A DNA stretch of 64,000 nucleotides from Taudactylus pleione. Lineage: Eukaryota; Chordata; Amphibia; Anura; Myobatrachidae. The notes beneath the pieces were generated by a model that did not search any database, was not told the DNA's origin, and saw nothing but the letters and a program-made list of their open reading frames with translations. The translations under genes and the position numbers were made by a program. This document shows positions 22,203-33,267 of this stretch, piece by piece; the stretch's first letter is position 1, and each line of letters opens with the position of its first letter. The stretch lies in assembly GCA_031769625.1 (NCBI GenBank), contig JAUIMM010001030.1:3897001-3961000 (forward strand), given 5' to 3'.

Positions 22203-24578
22203 GGGATAAATGTACTAGGATTCGAGATTGGTCAAGAAGCCAATCTCGGGTGAGTTTAGGACTGAATTTCATCTTGCAAATTTACTAAAGGCAAAGTTGG
22301 GTGAGTTAGAGAGAGATTTCTCTCTTCTCACTCGTAAAACTCGGGTGAGATAGCAATCTCGAATCAAATCACCATCAGCCCAATTCAGAAGTACTTTTCA
22401 CCTAAATTATACATCTCTCAATATATCTAGAATTGGGATGACAGTGAGATGATACCAAACTTTCTGTCTAAATCACTTTTCAATCTCTCAACCTCCTGAT
22501 CTGAAAGTTTGGTAGAAACATACACAAATAGTTAATATTTAGTTAATTGTAAAAAAAAAATGATGTAGGCCCCCCCAAAAGCATAACTAGCCCCGGACTT
22601 GTAAGCCAGTCCTGGTACCCAAAATAAAGAGGAACAAAATAAGTAGGGTTCCACCGTAATTTAGGAACCAGCACCAGGCTGCAGGGCCAGTCCTGGTTTC
22701 CAATATAGGGGGGAAAAATTGCGTAGGGGTCCCCCTATATTTAAAACCAGCACCAGACCCAAAATGACCAGGGTGTAATTCCACAGCCAGGAGATGACCT
22801 GGTCTCCAGGGCCAAAGCATTCTCAGCCCAAGTCAATCAGGCCAAGCCAGTGATCTCAGGGAAGGTGGGGACCTCCTGAAAAAGGGGTCCCCCCTCTCCC
22901 GAAACCACAGGCTTGGTCTGAAGCCTGGGGCTCTTCTCCACACCCCTGGGCTGGGTACGGGGGTAATAATGTGTAAAATCAAAGAAAACTATTGTATTTT
23001 ACAGTGGAACTACAGGTGCCAGCATGCCGGCCAATTGGCACTTGTGGAACTACAAGTGCCACCAGGTGGCCAGAACCCGTACCTCCACTGGAAAATAAAT
23101 AGATAAATAAAGACACAACACACACACCGTATTTAGTACAAGTTTAATACACACATACTGTACTTACCTGTACCAGCTGGTCGGTCCACTTGTCCCAAGT
23201 AGAAATCCATATGCATGTACCTGCAAAAAAGATCCTATACTCACCTTCATCCTGGCTCTGCTCTCAGTAGCATCTTTGACCGAAATCATCTAAAATTTCT
23301 CACGGGCTGCTAGCCAATCAGTGGCCTTTTTACATGTAGCGGCCGCTTATTAGCTGGGACCCACGTGGAACCAGCCAATGAGCGGCCACTACATGTAAAG
23401 CAGCTGTTGATTGGCTAGCGGCCCATGAGAAATTACAGATGATTTTGGTCATCTGTAATTTCATGAGGTGTAAATTTATGTAACAGCATATACTTACACA
23501 TGTTTGGCTTGGTTCGGATAAGTATTTTTTTTGTTTTAACAAGATCGTGGATGATACAGAGAGCAGTGCCAAAATGGAGGTGAGTATAGAATCTTTTCTG
23601 CAGGGCCATGGATTTCTACTTGGGACAAGTGGACCAACCAGCTAGTACAGGTAAGTATGTGTGATTGAGGTATGTGTGTATTAAACTTGTACTGTGTGTG
23701 TTGTGTCTTTATTTACCTATTTATTTTACAGTGGAGGTACGGGTGCCAGCCGCCTGCTGGCACTTGTAGTTTCATAAGTGCCATAGGGCAGGCTTGCTGG
23801 AACCTGTAGTTCCACTGTAAAATACAATAATTTACTTTGATTTTACACATTATTACCTCCATACCCACAGCCCAGGTGTGTGGAAGAGTCCCGGGCTTCA
23901 GACCAAGCCTGGGGTTTTGGGAGTGGGGGGATCCCTATTTTCAGGGGTCCCCACCTCCCTGAGATCCCCGGCTTGGCCTGACCGGCTTCGGGTGAGAATG
24001 CTTTGGCCATGGAGACCCGGTAATAGGATCTCCTGACTGTGGCATTACACCCCAGTCAGCTTGGGTCCGGTGCTCGTTTAACTATATGGGGACCCCTACG
24101 CATTTTTTTACCCCTATATTTAAAACCAGGACTGGTGCTACTTCCAAAATTACAGTGGAACCCTACTCATTTTGTTCCCCATAATTTTTGGAACCAGGAC
24201 TGGCTGACAAGTCAGGGGCTGGTTAGGCTTTTGGGGGGGGGGACCCTATGTAATTTTTTTTAATATTTAACCCATTTGTTACTGGTAAAAGACACAAGCA
24301 GCTTACACATATCTTACTGATATGTGCAGACTGCTTGCTCAGTAGAGTTAGGCAGAGAGAAAACTCTGCAAACTTGGGTGAGTAATCTCCTGCAAAACGA
24401 GATACTCAGGGGAGATATCTCATTCTGCTTCACCATCGACCAATTCGATTTGCCTCAAATCGTCTGTTGGTAAATTTGAGAGACAAAAAGTGATTAAATC
24501 ACCTGAGTTTGGCGGGTTCTAGTGAGATTAATCTCGTTACAAATTGGGACCATCTCAATTCTTAGTAAATTTACCCCA
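22203..24578. mobile_element. 2.4-kb foldback element
   Basis: The ends GGGATAAATGTACTAGGATT and TTAGTAAATTTACCCC form the outermost inverted repeat. The two arms are complementary along most of their length. GCCAGTCCTGGTACC and AACCAGCACCAG at 22600-22760 face the 24060-24210 region. ACAGTGGAACTACAGGTGCC at 23001 faces 23790-23820. TACTTACCTGTACCAGCTGG at 23160 faces CCAGCTAGTACAGG at 23640. The centre near 23300-23460 contains CCAAT/ATTGG motifs and GCGGCCGC-like words. A shorter relative is at 47381 and 55161. No transposase is present. Confidence 0.85.
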
Positions 24579-25689
24579 TGACTTCATCAATCTTTGTACT
24601 GTATATCTGCTTTAATGACCAGTGTTATATTCACAGACTAAATTTTTTCCACCTAGATGTACTACCAAAACCTGGATAAATGGCAAAATTAACTACTGCA
24701 TTACACAGAACCTTATGCAGCACAGCTTATACAAGCCCCTGGACTCTCATCCAATAAATATGAAAGCCCCATGGAAAATGGAGGTATCCAGTGCTAAGGG
24801 ATGCATAGCAGCCCAAAAACTATATGTCATCCCACCACCCAAAAGGACTGAGAATCCAAACTACGACCTGTATGAACAAACAACAATTAAAAGGTCGAGA
24901 GAAACTAATAATATATAACATACAACAACTACTTTACAACATAAAACACACATAAGCAACCTAGTCGGGGAAAGAGAAAAAGAGTGACCCCTAAAAGATA
25001 AAAAAAAAAAACCCTTCTGATATATATATATTTTTTTAGTGGATAAAAATGGCAAAATCCATAAGATCCTCTACAGATTTGTGATCTGTGATGAAAAGGA
25101 TTGAATCCAGGGTATTGATCCATCTTGAACAGTCTGGAACAACAAGCAAGCATCAGTCACAAACTTTGACAGAGACACCAACTCACTGATCTGGCAGCCC
25201 CAAAATTAGAGTAAAGAGTAAAAGTGAGACTGAATAACATGGTATCACAACCATCAATAGACACTGAAGTTAAGCTGTCAATTAAGGCCACTTAAAAATA
25301 AATATCAATGGGATAATTCTTATCCGGCAATTATGTAACAATTTTGGCCTAACTCTTCAGGGCGTTATATTTGAGGAAGCTGGACAGATAATTAGACTCC
25401 TCAAACAGCTGAGCAAAAAATAAATTGCCCACTAAAACCCTAACCATAACCATGCAGGTCTGGCCACACTCATGCAGGCTGCATTATAAAAGTGAGGATC
25501 ATGCAAATCCTATTTTTACCTTGATAGAATTTTATAAAATTGTTATTAATAGTTATTTTCTATATAAGATTTGGATTTAAGAGTGCCCCAACTACAAGCC
25601 CTTCTTGATTCCTTTTTCCATGATACAAGATCTTAGGATAGCCAGGACCAGCAACTTCTTTTCAAGGGCTTCTAATCCAGTTCAACAAG
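24579..25689. other. Unassigned sequence
   Basis: Contains an A/T run near 25000-25040. It may be the downstream part of the DIRS-like element, where a tyrosine recombinase gene would be expected, but I could not recognise one. Confidence 0.35.
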
Positions 25690-26350
25690 CTGCCAAACAG
25701 AGGCAGGTCATATATCAACAAGACAGCATGGGGTGGCAAATGGGCAAAACCTGGGCCAATTAAAATGGAAAAATAAATCCATAATCAAATTCTCTATCCA
25801 AAGATAATTTTGAATGTCAAGAAACACAATACTAACTGCATCAAAAGACTAACAACTTGTAAGGAAGAAACCTTCTGCTGTTTAATAGCTTGAGCCACCG
25901 CCGAATTGTCACACCAGAAGATAAAAATTGACCCCATAATTCCAGTACTGCAACAATTTGGAAAAGCTCAAGTAACACTAAAGCTTCTGATTGCCCAACT
26001 AGAGGGGCAAGGGGAGACACACCAATGACCCTCCAAGTATGTTCCAAACCATTTGGCACCAGTCACATCCATATACAGCTGTGGAAGTTGTTTGGAACCT
26101 CCAAATACAAATCCCATTAAATTGCACTAAAATAATCCCACACTTTTAAATCCCATAACAACTCAGCAGAAACATGAATGGTATGGTGAGCCCTAACTAC
26201 TCTAGATACATACAGTAACTGTTCTTTAATGTGGTGTTCAGTGAGGAAGTATCAATGCAACTATGGGCTATGCAGAGCTTGATGGAAGTACAATTACACC
26301 TGTTTCAAGACGGATCTTTTACCCCAAGTAAAGACACTGATAATGATGAC
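25690..26350 (-). pseudogene. DIRS-like retroelement: RT C-terminus and RNase H (remnant)
   Basis: On the minus strand, starting near 26330, broken frames read HHTIHVSAELLWDLKVWDYF, a typical thumb block after a DIRS-type reverse transcriptase. Next come LYMDVTGAKWFGTYLEGHW (first RNase H strand with its Asp) and ALVLLELFQIVAVLELWG. After a one-base frameshift comes CDNSAVAQAIKQQKVSSLQ with the second catalytic Asp. This order, with LELFPIV-like and SDN-AVV-like blocks, is typical of tyrosine-recombinase retrotransposons. Stops and frameshifts make it a pseudogene. The RT catalytic core, the recombinase and the terminal repeats were not found. Confidence 0.6.
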
Positions 26351-27230
26351 TAGTAACAAATCCAGCATAAGGTTGTGTACAACTCTGCAAACAGGTGAAT
26401 GCATGCAGTTTAATTCATGTATGCAATGTGGGAGAACATATGGTCAATTTCCATCCAACTCAGATTCAGGCCCAAAGTGAAATCCACATACACCAGTCAA
26501 ATAGTGAACAAGCAGAACAATTGCTATCACAATCAGTTAAGCATGTACAATGATTGGTGTTCTTTCTACAGGTTTTGGGACTGAATTCTTCATTGGGCTA
26601 TGTGTGTTTATTTTTCTTGTCTAGAAGATCCAATCAAGAAAACATAAAAATAAATCACATATATTCAGATTATACTAAATATTTGTTGATATGTTTTTAG
26701 AAGCATTTAGAAGTACACATACACTATTTAGAAGTATACATACACTGTTCTACAACAAGCTTGCAGATGTAGCCAAATATAAACTGACATGTAATTCATC
26801 ACATGCCAATCACTTCATACATTACATTTCTATGCTAACTGTGTTAGTGTCTTGTTTATTATATAATATCTCAAAATGTGCAGGTTAATTATAAGAATAC
26901 TTTCAATTAACCCATGATTTATTTTTTCAGCTTACATATTTAATCAATGACATGGACATATCTTCATCTTCATTACATGAAACATTTAATTAACCCCAAT
27001 TGGTACACATTTAAAATGACATGTAACACATAACATCCCATACATCTATATTGAATTTTCCATGTTACATTAAACTTATCTTTATTTTTAATATTTTTTT
27101 ATTATAGATGAACAAATATTATGTTACAATTAAGGAAATAAAATTCAACAATACTGAGAAATATTTGATTACATGTTACAGTTATGTGACATTGGCTTCT
27201 TGATTCTGGCAACCTGTCACTGGACATGAT
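26351..27230. other. Unassigned AT-rich sequence
   Basis: CAGATTCAGGCCCA near 26460 resembles the end of a GATTCAG-type MITE without an identified partner. A 23-nt word with ACATACACTATTTAGAAGTA is partly repeated at 26705-26745. Confidence 0.4.
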
Positions 27231-27479
27231 GGGCCAAATATAATAGGGTGAGAGTTTAGAAATTGTCAGAATTTAGCAGTAAACTCTCACACTTTTTGAA
27301 CTAGGCCAATGTAATGGAGTTCAAGAACATGCAAACTCCCATGTTTTAGACTAAAAACTCTCACATTTTATACTATCATCCAGATGTTTTCCCATTTTGA
27401 TGATATAACTCAACCAATGTGAGCATTTACTGCTAAACTCTCACGTTTTATAAACTCTCACCCTATTACATTTGGCCCC
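27231..27479. mobile_element. 249-bp MITE with GGGCCAAATATAATAGG ends
   Basis: The ends GGGCCAAATATAATAGGGTG and CACCCTATTACATTTGGCCC are near-perfect inverted repeats. The palindromic interior repeats GAGAGTTTA/TAAACTCTCA words several times. No coding potential. Confidence 0.85.
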
Positions 27480-27613
27480 ATATCTGATGATTCACCAAGT
27501 CTAAAGTAGAATAGATAAGTGTATGGAAACAGTGCTGTGTTAAAGGCATGAGGCAAAGTATAAAGTCAAAACAGTAAACTGTAGCACTGGGCAGTGGAAG
27601 GGATTCTTGTTGG

Positions 27614-28084
27614 CAGGGCCAGATTAAGGCTTGTGGGGGCCCCAGGGCAACTAAATTGTGGGGCCCCCTTCAAGCCACATAGAGCCCCCCTTCTCCCTAC
27701 CCTAGCCACCCTGAGCTTCCCATCCCCAAACCACATGGAGCCTATTGCTCCGCCGGCGCAGCTGACTTACCTTAGTGACAGCGAGCGAGTGGGACCTCCC
27801 GGCAGAGCTATTTCCTAGTCCTCTCATCAGCATCATGGACATAATGTGTCACGTGATGCCGATGAGGGGACATGGGAGCTGCTTTGCGCCGTATGAAGCA
27901 GCAGTGACTGTGCTGCTACATACAGTCACACCGGAGCATGGCAGTGAGCCTCAATCCAGGAACAGGTGTCATTGGACACCTGTTCTTGACATGGTTACAC
28001 TGACCCTGTGTGGAGGTCCCTCCATGTGTAGGGCCCAGGGACGACCACCACTGTCGCCCCCCCCCCCCCCTTAATCCGGCCCTA
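27614..28084. mobile_element. ~470-bp GC-rich MITE with AGGGCCAGATTAAGG ends
   Basis: The ends CAGGGCCAGATTAAGG and CCTTAATCCGGCCCT are inverted repeats. A poly-C run of about 14 lies just inside the right end (28057-28070). It is GC-rich compared with its surroundings. This terminal motif is one I associate with abundant amphibian non-autonomous repeats. Confidence 0.7.
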
Positions 28085-28526
28085 CTTGTTTGGTACAGCG
28101 AATGTTCAAAATGATAAGGGATCTTAAATCCAAAAACAGAAAAAGCAACTGTAAGCAATAGTGTAATATTTGCTGAGGATCTAAGAAATTAAGTGATAAT
28201 CCAAGCAGATCTGGATAAAGAAGAGAACTCTAACTCCAAAGACACTAGCAAGACAGCCATTAAACCAAAGATTGAAATCAGATGTAAAACAGAAACTGAA
28301 AATACATAGAAGTCCACGGCAGATGAAGCAAAGTGCTTAACCAAACAAAAGCTAACACAGATGTCAGAAGGGGAGGCTGACAGATTGATAGAGGCAGCAA
28401 GGGAAGAAATTAGATCTTTACATGATAGCCAGACATGGACACTGGCTGGGCTGAAAGCAGGAAAATAAACTATTAGTTGGAAAAGGACATCAAAGACTAT
28501 CTAGAAGAATGGGTCTCATGAATTAA
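28085..28526. other. Unassigned sequence
   Basis: No recognised ends or coding similarity. Confidence 0.4.
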
Positions 28527-29130
28527 GGGCCAGATTCATAGCCGCTAGCTGGTTTGCGTTTGCATGCAGCCATCAGCTGCCAAAGTATGCAAATCCCGTG
28601 ATCGCTAGCAAGACATTAGCACGCCCACTATGTCTTGCAGTGCGATCGTGGTATGTATTTAGACGCTCACCAGCCTGTCACAAGATGCCCACTTAGTAAC
28701 ACACGTCATTACCAGGAAGTGTGTTAAACAATCTGTAACATTGAGTACCATCGGACCAATATGCAGAACTTGTGGCTGATCATACCCTACCACAAGCTCT
28801 GCGAGTGCTGCAGTGTGTAATTCAGCCATGTGACATGTATGCTGATGCTGCGTATTAATTATGCACGCCCCTGAAATTGCATTCAGATGCATAGACATGC
28901 CTGCGTTTGCACCACCACACCCCCATTTCCATCGACCACCCCTGTCACCACCCACAAATGGCACAACCTGTTTATCATGCTTGCAGAGCATCTGTGTACA
29001 GGGGCCAATCACTTCGTAATCGCATGGACTGGTTCACGCATGCGCACTGCATCTTTTACGCAGGCACATATTGCAAACATTGGCAGGCTACGTGCAAACA
29101 CAGCTTAGCGAATGAATCTGAATCAGGTCC
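28527..29130. mobile_element. MITE with GATTCAG-type ends, copy 2
   Basis: The left end is GGGCCAGATTCATAGCCGC and the right end GAATCTGAATCAGGTCC. The interior matches the element at 1236-1815 (AAGTATGCAAATCCCGTGAT, CATTAGCACGCCCACTATG, TTAATTATGCACGCC). The two copies differ by many substitutions and small indels, so neither is recent. Confidence 0.75.
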
Positions 29131-29178
29131 TAAGTCTCATCTATTGGGAAGGGGTGTTGAGATATAACAACAGACTTA

Positions 29179-29420
29179 GGAGTATAGTTACTAAAGGTCG
29201 ATTTTAATTGATTTCAAATCAATCAAAATTGCTCAACATCGATGTTTTGTTTCTGGGGCTAAATCACACATTTACTGATAATTAAAAAACTAATTCAAAG
29301 GTTGACTGTTAGTAAATGTATGATTTAGTGCCAGAACCACAACATAGATGTTAATCGATTTTTTATAGATTTTAAATAGATTACAATCAATTAAAATTGA
29401 CCCTAAGTAAATATACCCCT
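29179..29420. mobile_element. ~240-bp palindromic MITE
   Basis: The ends AGGAGTATAGTTACTAAAGG and CTAAGTAAATATACCCCT are inverted repeats of the TAAATTTACTAA type. Inside, GTCGATTTTAATTGATTT faces AATCAATTAAAATTGACC, and CATCGATGTT faces AACATAGATG. Confidence 0.75.
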
Positions 29421-30239
29421 TAAACTTTTTAAGTGTTTGGGTTATTGCACTAGAGGTACAGCAGATAGTGCTGTTGCTAATTATGTTGATGTTTTATTAC
29501 TATTTGTTACTAGATTATTCTAGAAGAAGATGTGATGTAGTAAAATAATGCTGTTGTTCATGTGTATACATGTCATGTCTGTATGCTGTTAAACCAAACC
29601 AGTTCATTATTATAAATAGTTTTACCACAAATAGGTTCCCAGTGTGTGCCTATTGACAGTATATGAGAGAATAGATTTGATCTGGTAAATAACTATTACC
29701 TCAATTTAACAGTCGCGGTGTAATCCTGCTATCTACATTTCCTTATGATGGGACCGGATACAAAGAGCATGTGCAGATAGGTCACAGTATTAAATGAATG
29801 GGGACAGACTGTAGTAACAGTATGTGGCTCTGGGACAAATATTTAACATATTGTATACCCAAATAAAATACTAATACAGAGAACATAACAGTGGCTGCCA
29901 TATGATACACAGAGCATCCAAATGACCACTATACAATACACAGAGCATCCAAATGACCACCTTATAATACACAAATCCTCCCAATAACTGACATGCAATA
30001 CACAGAGCATCTCAGAGACAACAGAAGTTTTGCAGCACAGTAGTATCATAACTTAGTAGCAGAAGCATAGAAGTATCACAGCATATCAGTATCATACTAT
30101 AGCATAGCAAGATTACCGGTAGAAGTCCTTTCTCCATCTCAGAACAAACAAAAAACAAACAATTCAATCATAGGGAGAAGTGGCATCACCATCTTAATTC
30201 CAGGAGTTTAACCCCTTACTCACTTGGGGTAGTCTGTTA
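29421..30239. other. Unassigned sequence with a short minisatellite
   Basis: At 29885-30012 a ~35-bp unit containing ATACACAGAGCATCCAAATG recurs about four times, with one degenerate member. The rest is unassigned. Confidence 0.55.
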
Positions 30240-30780
30240 CTTTGCCACATACTGTCCCACTTGGAGGGTAATCCTTGACCACACAAGATGGAAGACTGGT
30301 ACTCCAGTCCTACTTGGGATAAAGATAAATTCATCCTGGCTGGTGATGACTTAAAAAAATGGCAGGAGGGCAAGGTTCCATCTCTTGAGTCTTGGATTCC
30401 CATATTTCATGGAAAGTAACCACTTCATGAAAGCATGATCCAAACTACAAAAGACACTCCTGATATGTAATACCAAAATGTCTCTAATGCCCAATTTATA
30501 CAGATTCTTTCTCAAATATGGTATTACAAGCTTTCAAAAGAAAGAGTTTCTGACTTACAGTAAATAAAAGATTGCATGTTCTACCACCTTAACTTCATGA
30601 CATAGTATATCCAACAAACCAATATTGGAAGCATCATTTTTGTACAATGAACTGTTTAGAGAGATCAGGAGCTTTTAACATTAGCTGTTACAGAGTAATT
30701 GTTAGACAGAATCAAAATCTTAGCCATATTCCGGAAAACCTTTAGATTATTTGCCAGAGATTTATTTGATAAATCTGTTA
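30240..30780 (-). pseudogene. Gypsy RNase H region (remnant)
   Basis: TPLTDLSNKS near 30770 and LKAPDLSKQFIVQ near 30650 lead into the RNase H domain. DHAFMKWL near 30430 corresponds to the conserved DHAPLKWM block, and NPRLKRWNLALL near 30390 to the ARVTRWFLALQ block. This is followed by an HRPG-like tail. The domain is broken by stops. Confidence 0.7.
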
Positions 30781-30832
30781 AAGGTGTTACCGTTGAACAT
30801 TGAGGAGTTAACCTTATTTAATATTCTACCAT

Positions 30833-31500
30833 TTAACCTAAATATTTGGTTTCTACCCCCAAGGGGATAATTTTTTTAAAGTTAGCTCTAAAGCCCACTT
30901 TCCATAATGATTGGAGCACAGCCCATATATGGATTAAATGCACCCTCCAATAAGCACTGTAAATAACTACATCATTCAAATAGACAGCACCATAATCTTT
31001 ATTAGGTTGAAGAACCCCATCCATAATTTGCTAAAAGGAAGGAGATGCACCTTGAAACTCAAAAGACATGGTAAGCTATTGGAACAACTTTAAGGGAGTA
31101 TAAACTTCTGTCTTTATCATAGACTCTTCAATCAGCTTGATCAGCCAATACCCTTTCTAAGACTAATGATTGAAATATACTTGACTGACCCTAAATGATC
31201 AAGGAGTTCATTCATTCTGGGCATGGGATACACATCAAATGTTGAGACTTAATTCACCTTTCTATTGTAAAATCCATGCAGAAACAAATACTCTAATCAA
31301 CATAAGGGACAGCACAACAGGGCTACATCATTCATTACTGAAATTTTCTATTACCCACAGTTTTAATATTTATTTCACTTCTTTAAGTTGACCACCTAAT
31401 AACCTACAATATAAAGCCTTTGGTGATCAACTAGCCCAGAAGGGATCACAATGCTATGTTATATCAAGTTCATTCTCCCTGGAGTATCTATAAATAAATA
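30833..31500 (-). pseudogene. Gypsy reverse transcriptase (remnant)
   Basis: Blocks in order on the minus strand: DTPGRMNLI and the PSGLVDHQRLY start near 31480, WVIENFSNE near 31350, FCMDFTIER near 31280, STFDVYPMPRMNELLDHLG near 31230, FEFQGASPSF with an in-frame stop near 31040, and then DYGAVYLNDVVIYS near 30975. The catalytic YLDD has become YLND, which loses one of the two active-site aspartates. The frame ends in TKYLG at 30833. Confidence 0.85.
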
Positions 31501-31959
31501 TGGAAAGTCAGCCATCATGGGTTTTAGATATTTTTAGTTAAAAGTTTAATGAAGAATCACCCAAAACCTTGGCAAAACATTAATGGATACTTGAGGACCT
31601 AGTTCACTTTTTCCCTCAACTGGTTGGGCAAACAGTGTATCCTGGTCTTTCCAAACATTATAAAAATTCACATTCTAAATCTGATTTTCCCTTTGAGTAT
31701 CTGAATGGAAAATTTAATAATCTAAATTTCTTACTCTTCTATTTACTCCAAAATGACCCTTTAAGTTTGCTATTAATTTACTTACTGGAGTAGTCAATAG
31801 AAACAGCAACAGTAATATTTACTCCTGTTTCAAAACCTTTAACCCTTGCATTATAATTTTACAACCATTATTGTGCATGTTGGAGTTTAACAAATTATCT
31901 CTCGATAATTAAACAATCACATATCTAAATGATTTTGCATGTCCATTCTATCCCTGTAA

Positions 31960-32342
31960 TGGCTTTTCCAACCCAGATTCTCACAAGATATCCTGGACAC
32001 CCCAATGTTTCTACCCATAAAGAAGCTCATTAGGTGAAACCCTCATAGAAGTTTGTGGGACCTCTCTGACATCAAAGAGCAAACAGTTTGTCCCAACGTC
32101 TCTTTCTCTCTGTCTACATTTATCAACTCAAAATTGATTGTAATGTGCTATTAAATTGCTCCACCAATCCATCTGTTTGAAGGTGTTAAACTAATGTCCT
32201 TATGGATGTAATATTTAGAAGTTTTAACACCCCAGTTGTATCACCCCTTTAGTTAAATGGGCCAATAAATTGATTTTATTGATTCTTAAGGATTCACTTT
32301 GGAAGACTAACCCTAGAAATGACTCAACTAACTTCATAGCTA
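31960..32342 (-). pseudogene. Gypsy integrase, C-terminal part of the catalytic core (remnant)
   Basis: Retroviral-type integrase would insert the cDNA. This part carries MKLVESFLGLVFQSES just inside the MITE junction, then HLQTDGLVEQFNSTLQS (about 32150-32186), with the usual HPQTDGLVERFN block and its catalytic Glu position, and then REVP- and SPFELLYG-like words in shifted frames. The N-terminal half continues at 32688-32900 beyond the inserted MITE. Confidence 0.8.
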
Positions 32343-32687
32343 CAGGTTGAGTCTCCCATATCCAAATATTCCAAAATACGGACTATTCCGAAATATGGAA
32401 TTATTTTGGCATGACTGAGATAATGAAATCTTTGATTTTTGATGGTTCACTGTACACAAACTTTGTCTAAGGCACAAATTATTGAAAATATTGTATAAAA
32501 TTACCTGCAGGCTGTGTGTATAAGGTGTATATAACACATAAATGCATTGTGTGTGTGTGTATATTTGGGTCCCATTTCCAAGATATTTCATATCATATTA
32601 TGATATGCAAATATTCCAAAATACAGAATATTCCATTATCCAAAATACCCTGATCCCAAGCATTTAGGATATGGGAGACTCAACCTG
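32343..32687. mobile_element. Tigger/pogo-type MITE inside the gypsy integrase
   Basis: The ends CAGGTTGAGTCTCCCATATC and GATATGGGAGACTCAACCTG are almost perfect inverted repeats, directly flanked by TA at 32341-32342 and 32688-32689, the target duplication of Tc/mariner and pogo elements. The terminal and internal wording (GGGTCCCATTTCCAAGATAT, TACACAAACTTTGT, TTATACA-TATTG) strongly resembles, from memory, a human Tigger-related repeat whose ends read CAGGTTGAGTATCCCTTATC. Non-autonomous. No transposase frame. Confidence 0.88.
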
Positions 32688-32900
32688 TACCTGTTTAGCA
32701 GAAGCAATATGTAAGAGAAATGCCTCCAGATAATGAGTGACGTAAACAATTACAACCAATATAAACCAGCACCATTTAGAAATGTAAGATGACAATCTGG
32801 CAAAATACATAATATTTAGATACTTCAGCTTGCATTACTGACCAATATAACCTGGCAGTAATTCTCTCTATTGTTTTGTCTCACCCCAGAAGTACTTTCT
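32688..32900 (-). pseudogene. Gypsy integrase, N-terminal part (remnant)
   Basis: Broken frames read RITARLYWSVMQAEVSKYY, matching the zinc-binding/linker block (RFYWPGM--EV--YC), and VYVTHYLEAFLLHIASAKQ, matching the D-TRYPEA block of the core. The reading stops at the TA where the MITE begins and resumes on its other side. Confidence 0.75.
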
Positions 32901-33019
32901 CCATCATACAACAAACACAATTCACTTAGCACGCCTTAAATAGGCCTTGAATTAACCTGGTGTGAAATTCCAATACTATTAAATAACATTAAAAATATAC
33001 CCTCTAATATATCTGACTA

Positions 33020-33267
33020 AATGGGGGGGAGACAACTGTTTTTTTGGGGCAGTGATAATAAATTGGCATCCATCGAAGTAATTCAATTGTTTTGGGCGCC
33101 CTCTTACGTATAGCTCTTGTTGCACCCAAAAGCATCGGGTGCCCGAACCATGGACTTTTTGCACATTTCTGCTTGCCACCTCATGCTCGATCTAAGTAAC
33201 AATTGAATTACTCTGTTGGGCACCCATTAGTTAAATTCATGATAAAAACAATTAAATTCCCCCCAAT
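33020..33267. mobile_element. ~250-bp MITE with TGGGGGGA-type ends
   Basis: AATGGGGGGGAGACAACTGTT and AACAATTAAATTCCCCCC form imperfect inverted ends. Inside, GAAGTAATTCAATTGTTTTG faces CAATTGAATTACTCTGTTGG, and GGGCGCCC faces GGGCACCC. Confidence 0.65.

Larger units (their letters stand above)
30240..32900 (-). mobile_element. Ty3/gypsy retrotransposon pol remnant with integrase upstream of RT (Gmr1-type order)
   Basis: On the minus strand, in transcription order: integrase (about 32900-31960, interrupted by the MITE 32343-32687), a GPY/F-like region (31870-31600), RT (about 31500-30833), and RNase H (about 30770-30420) with the tail to 30240. Ordinary gypsy elements have integrase last. 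This order matches the Gmr1 group of deuterostome gypsy elements. Stops and frameshifts occur throughout. LTRs and gag were not found. Confidence 0.8.

Noticed and set aside
27594..28074. Overlapping proline-rich frames
   Set aside because: They fall in a GC-rich MITE with a poly-C run and have no recognisable product.
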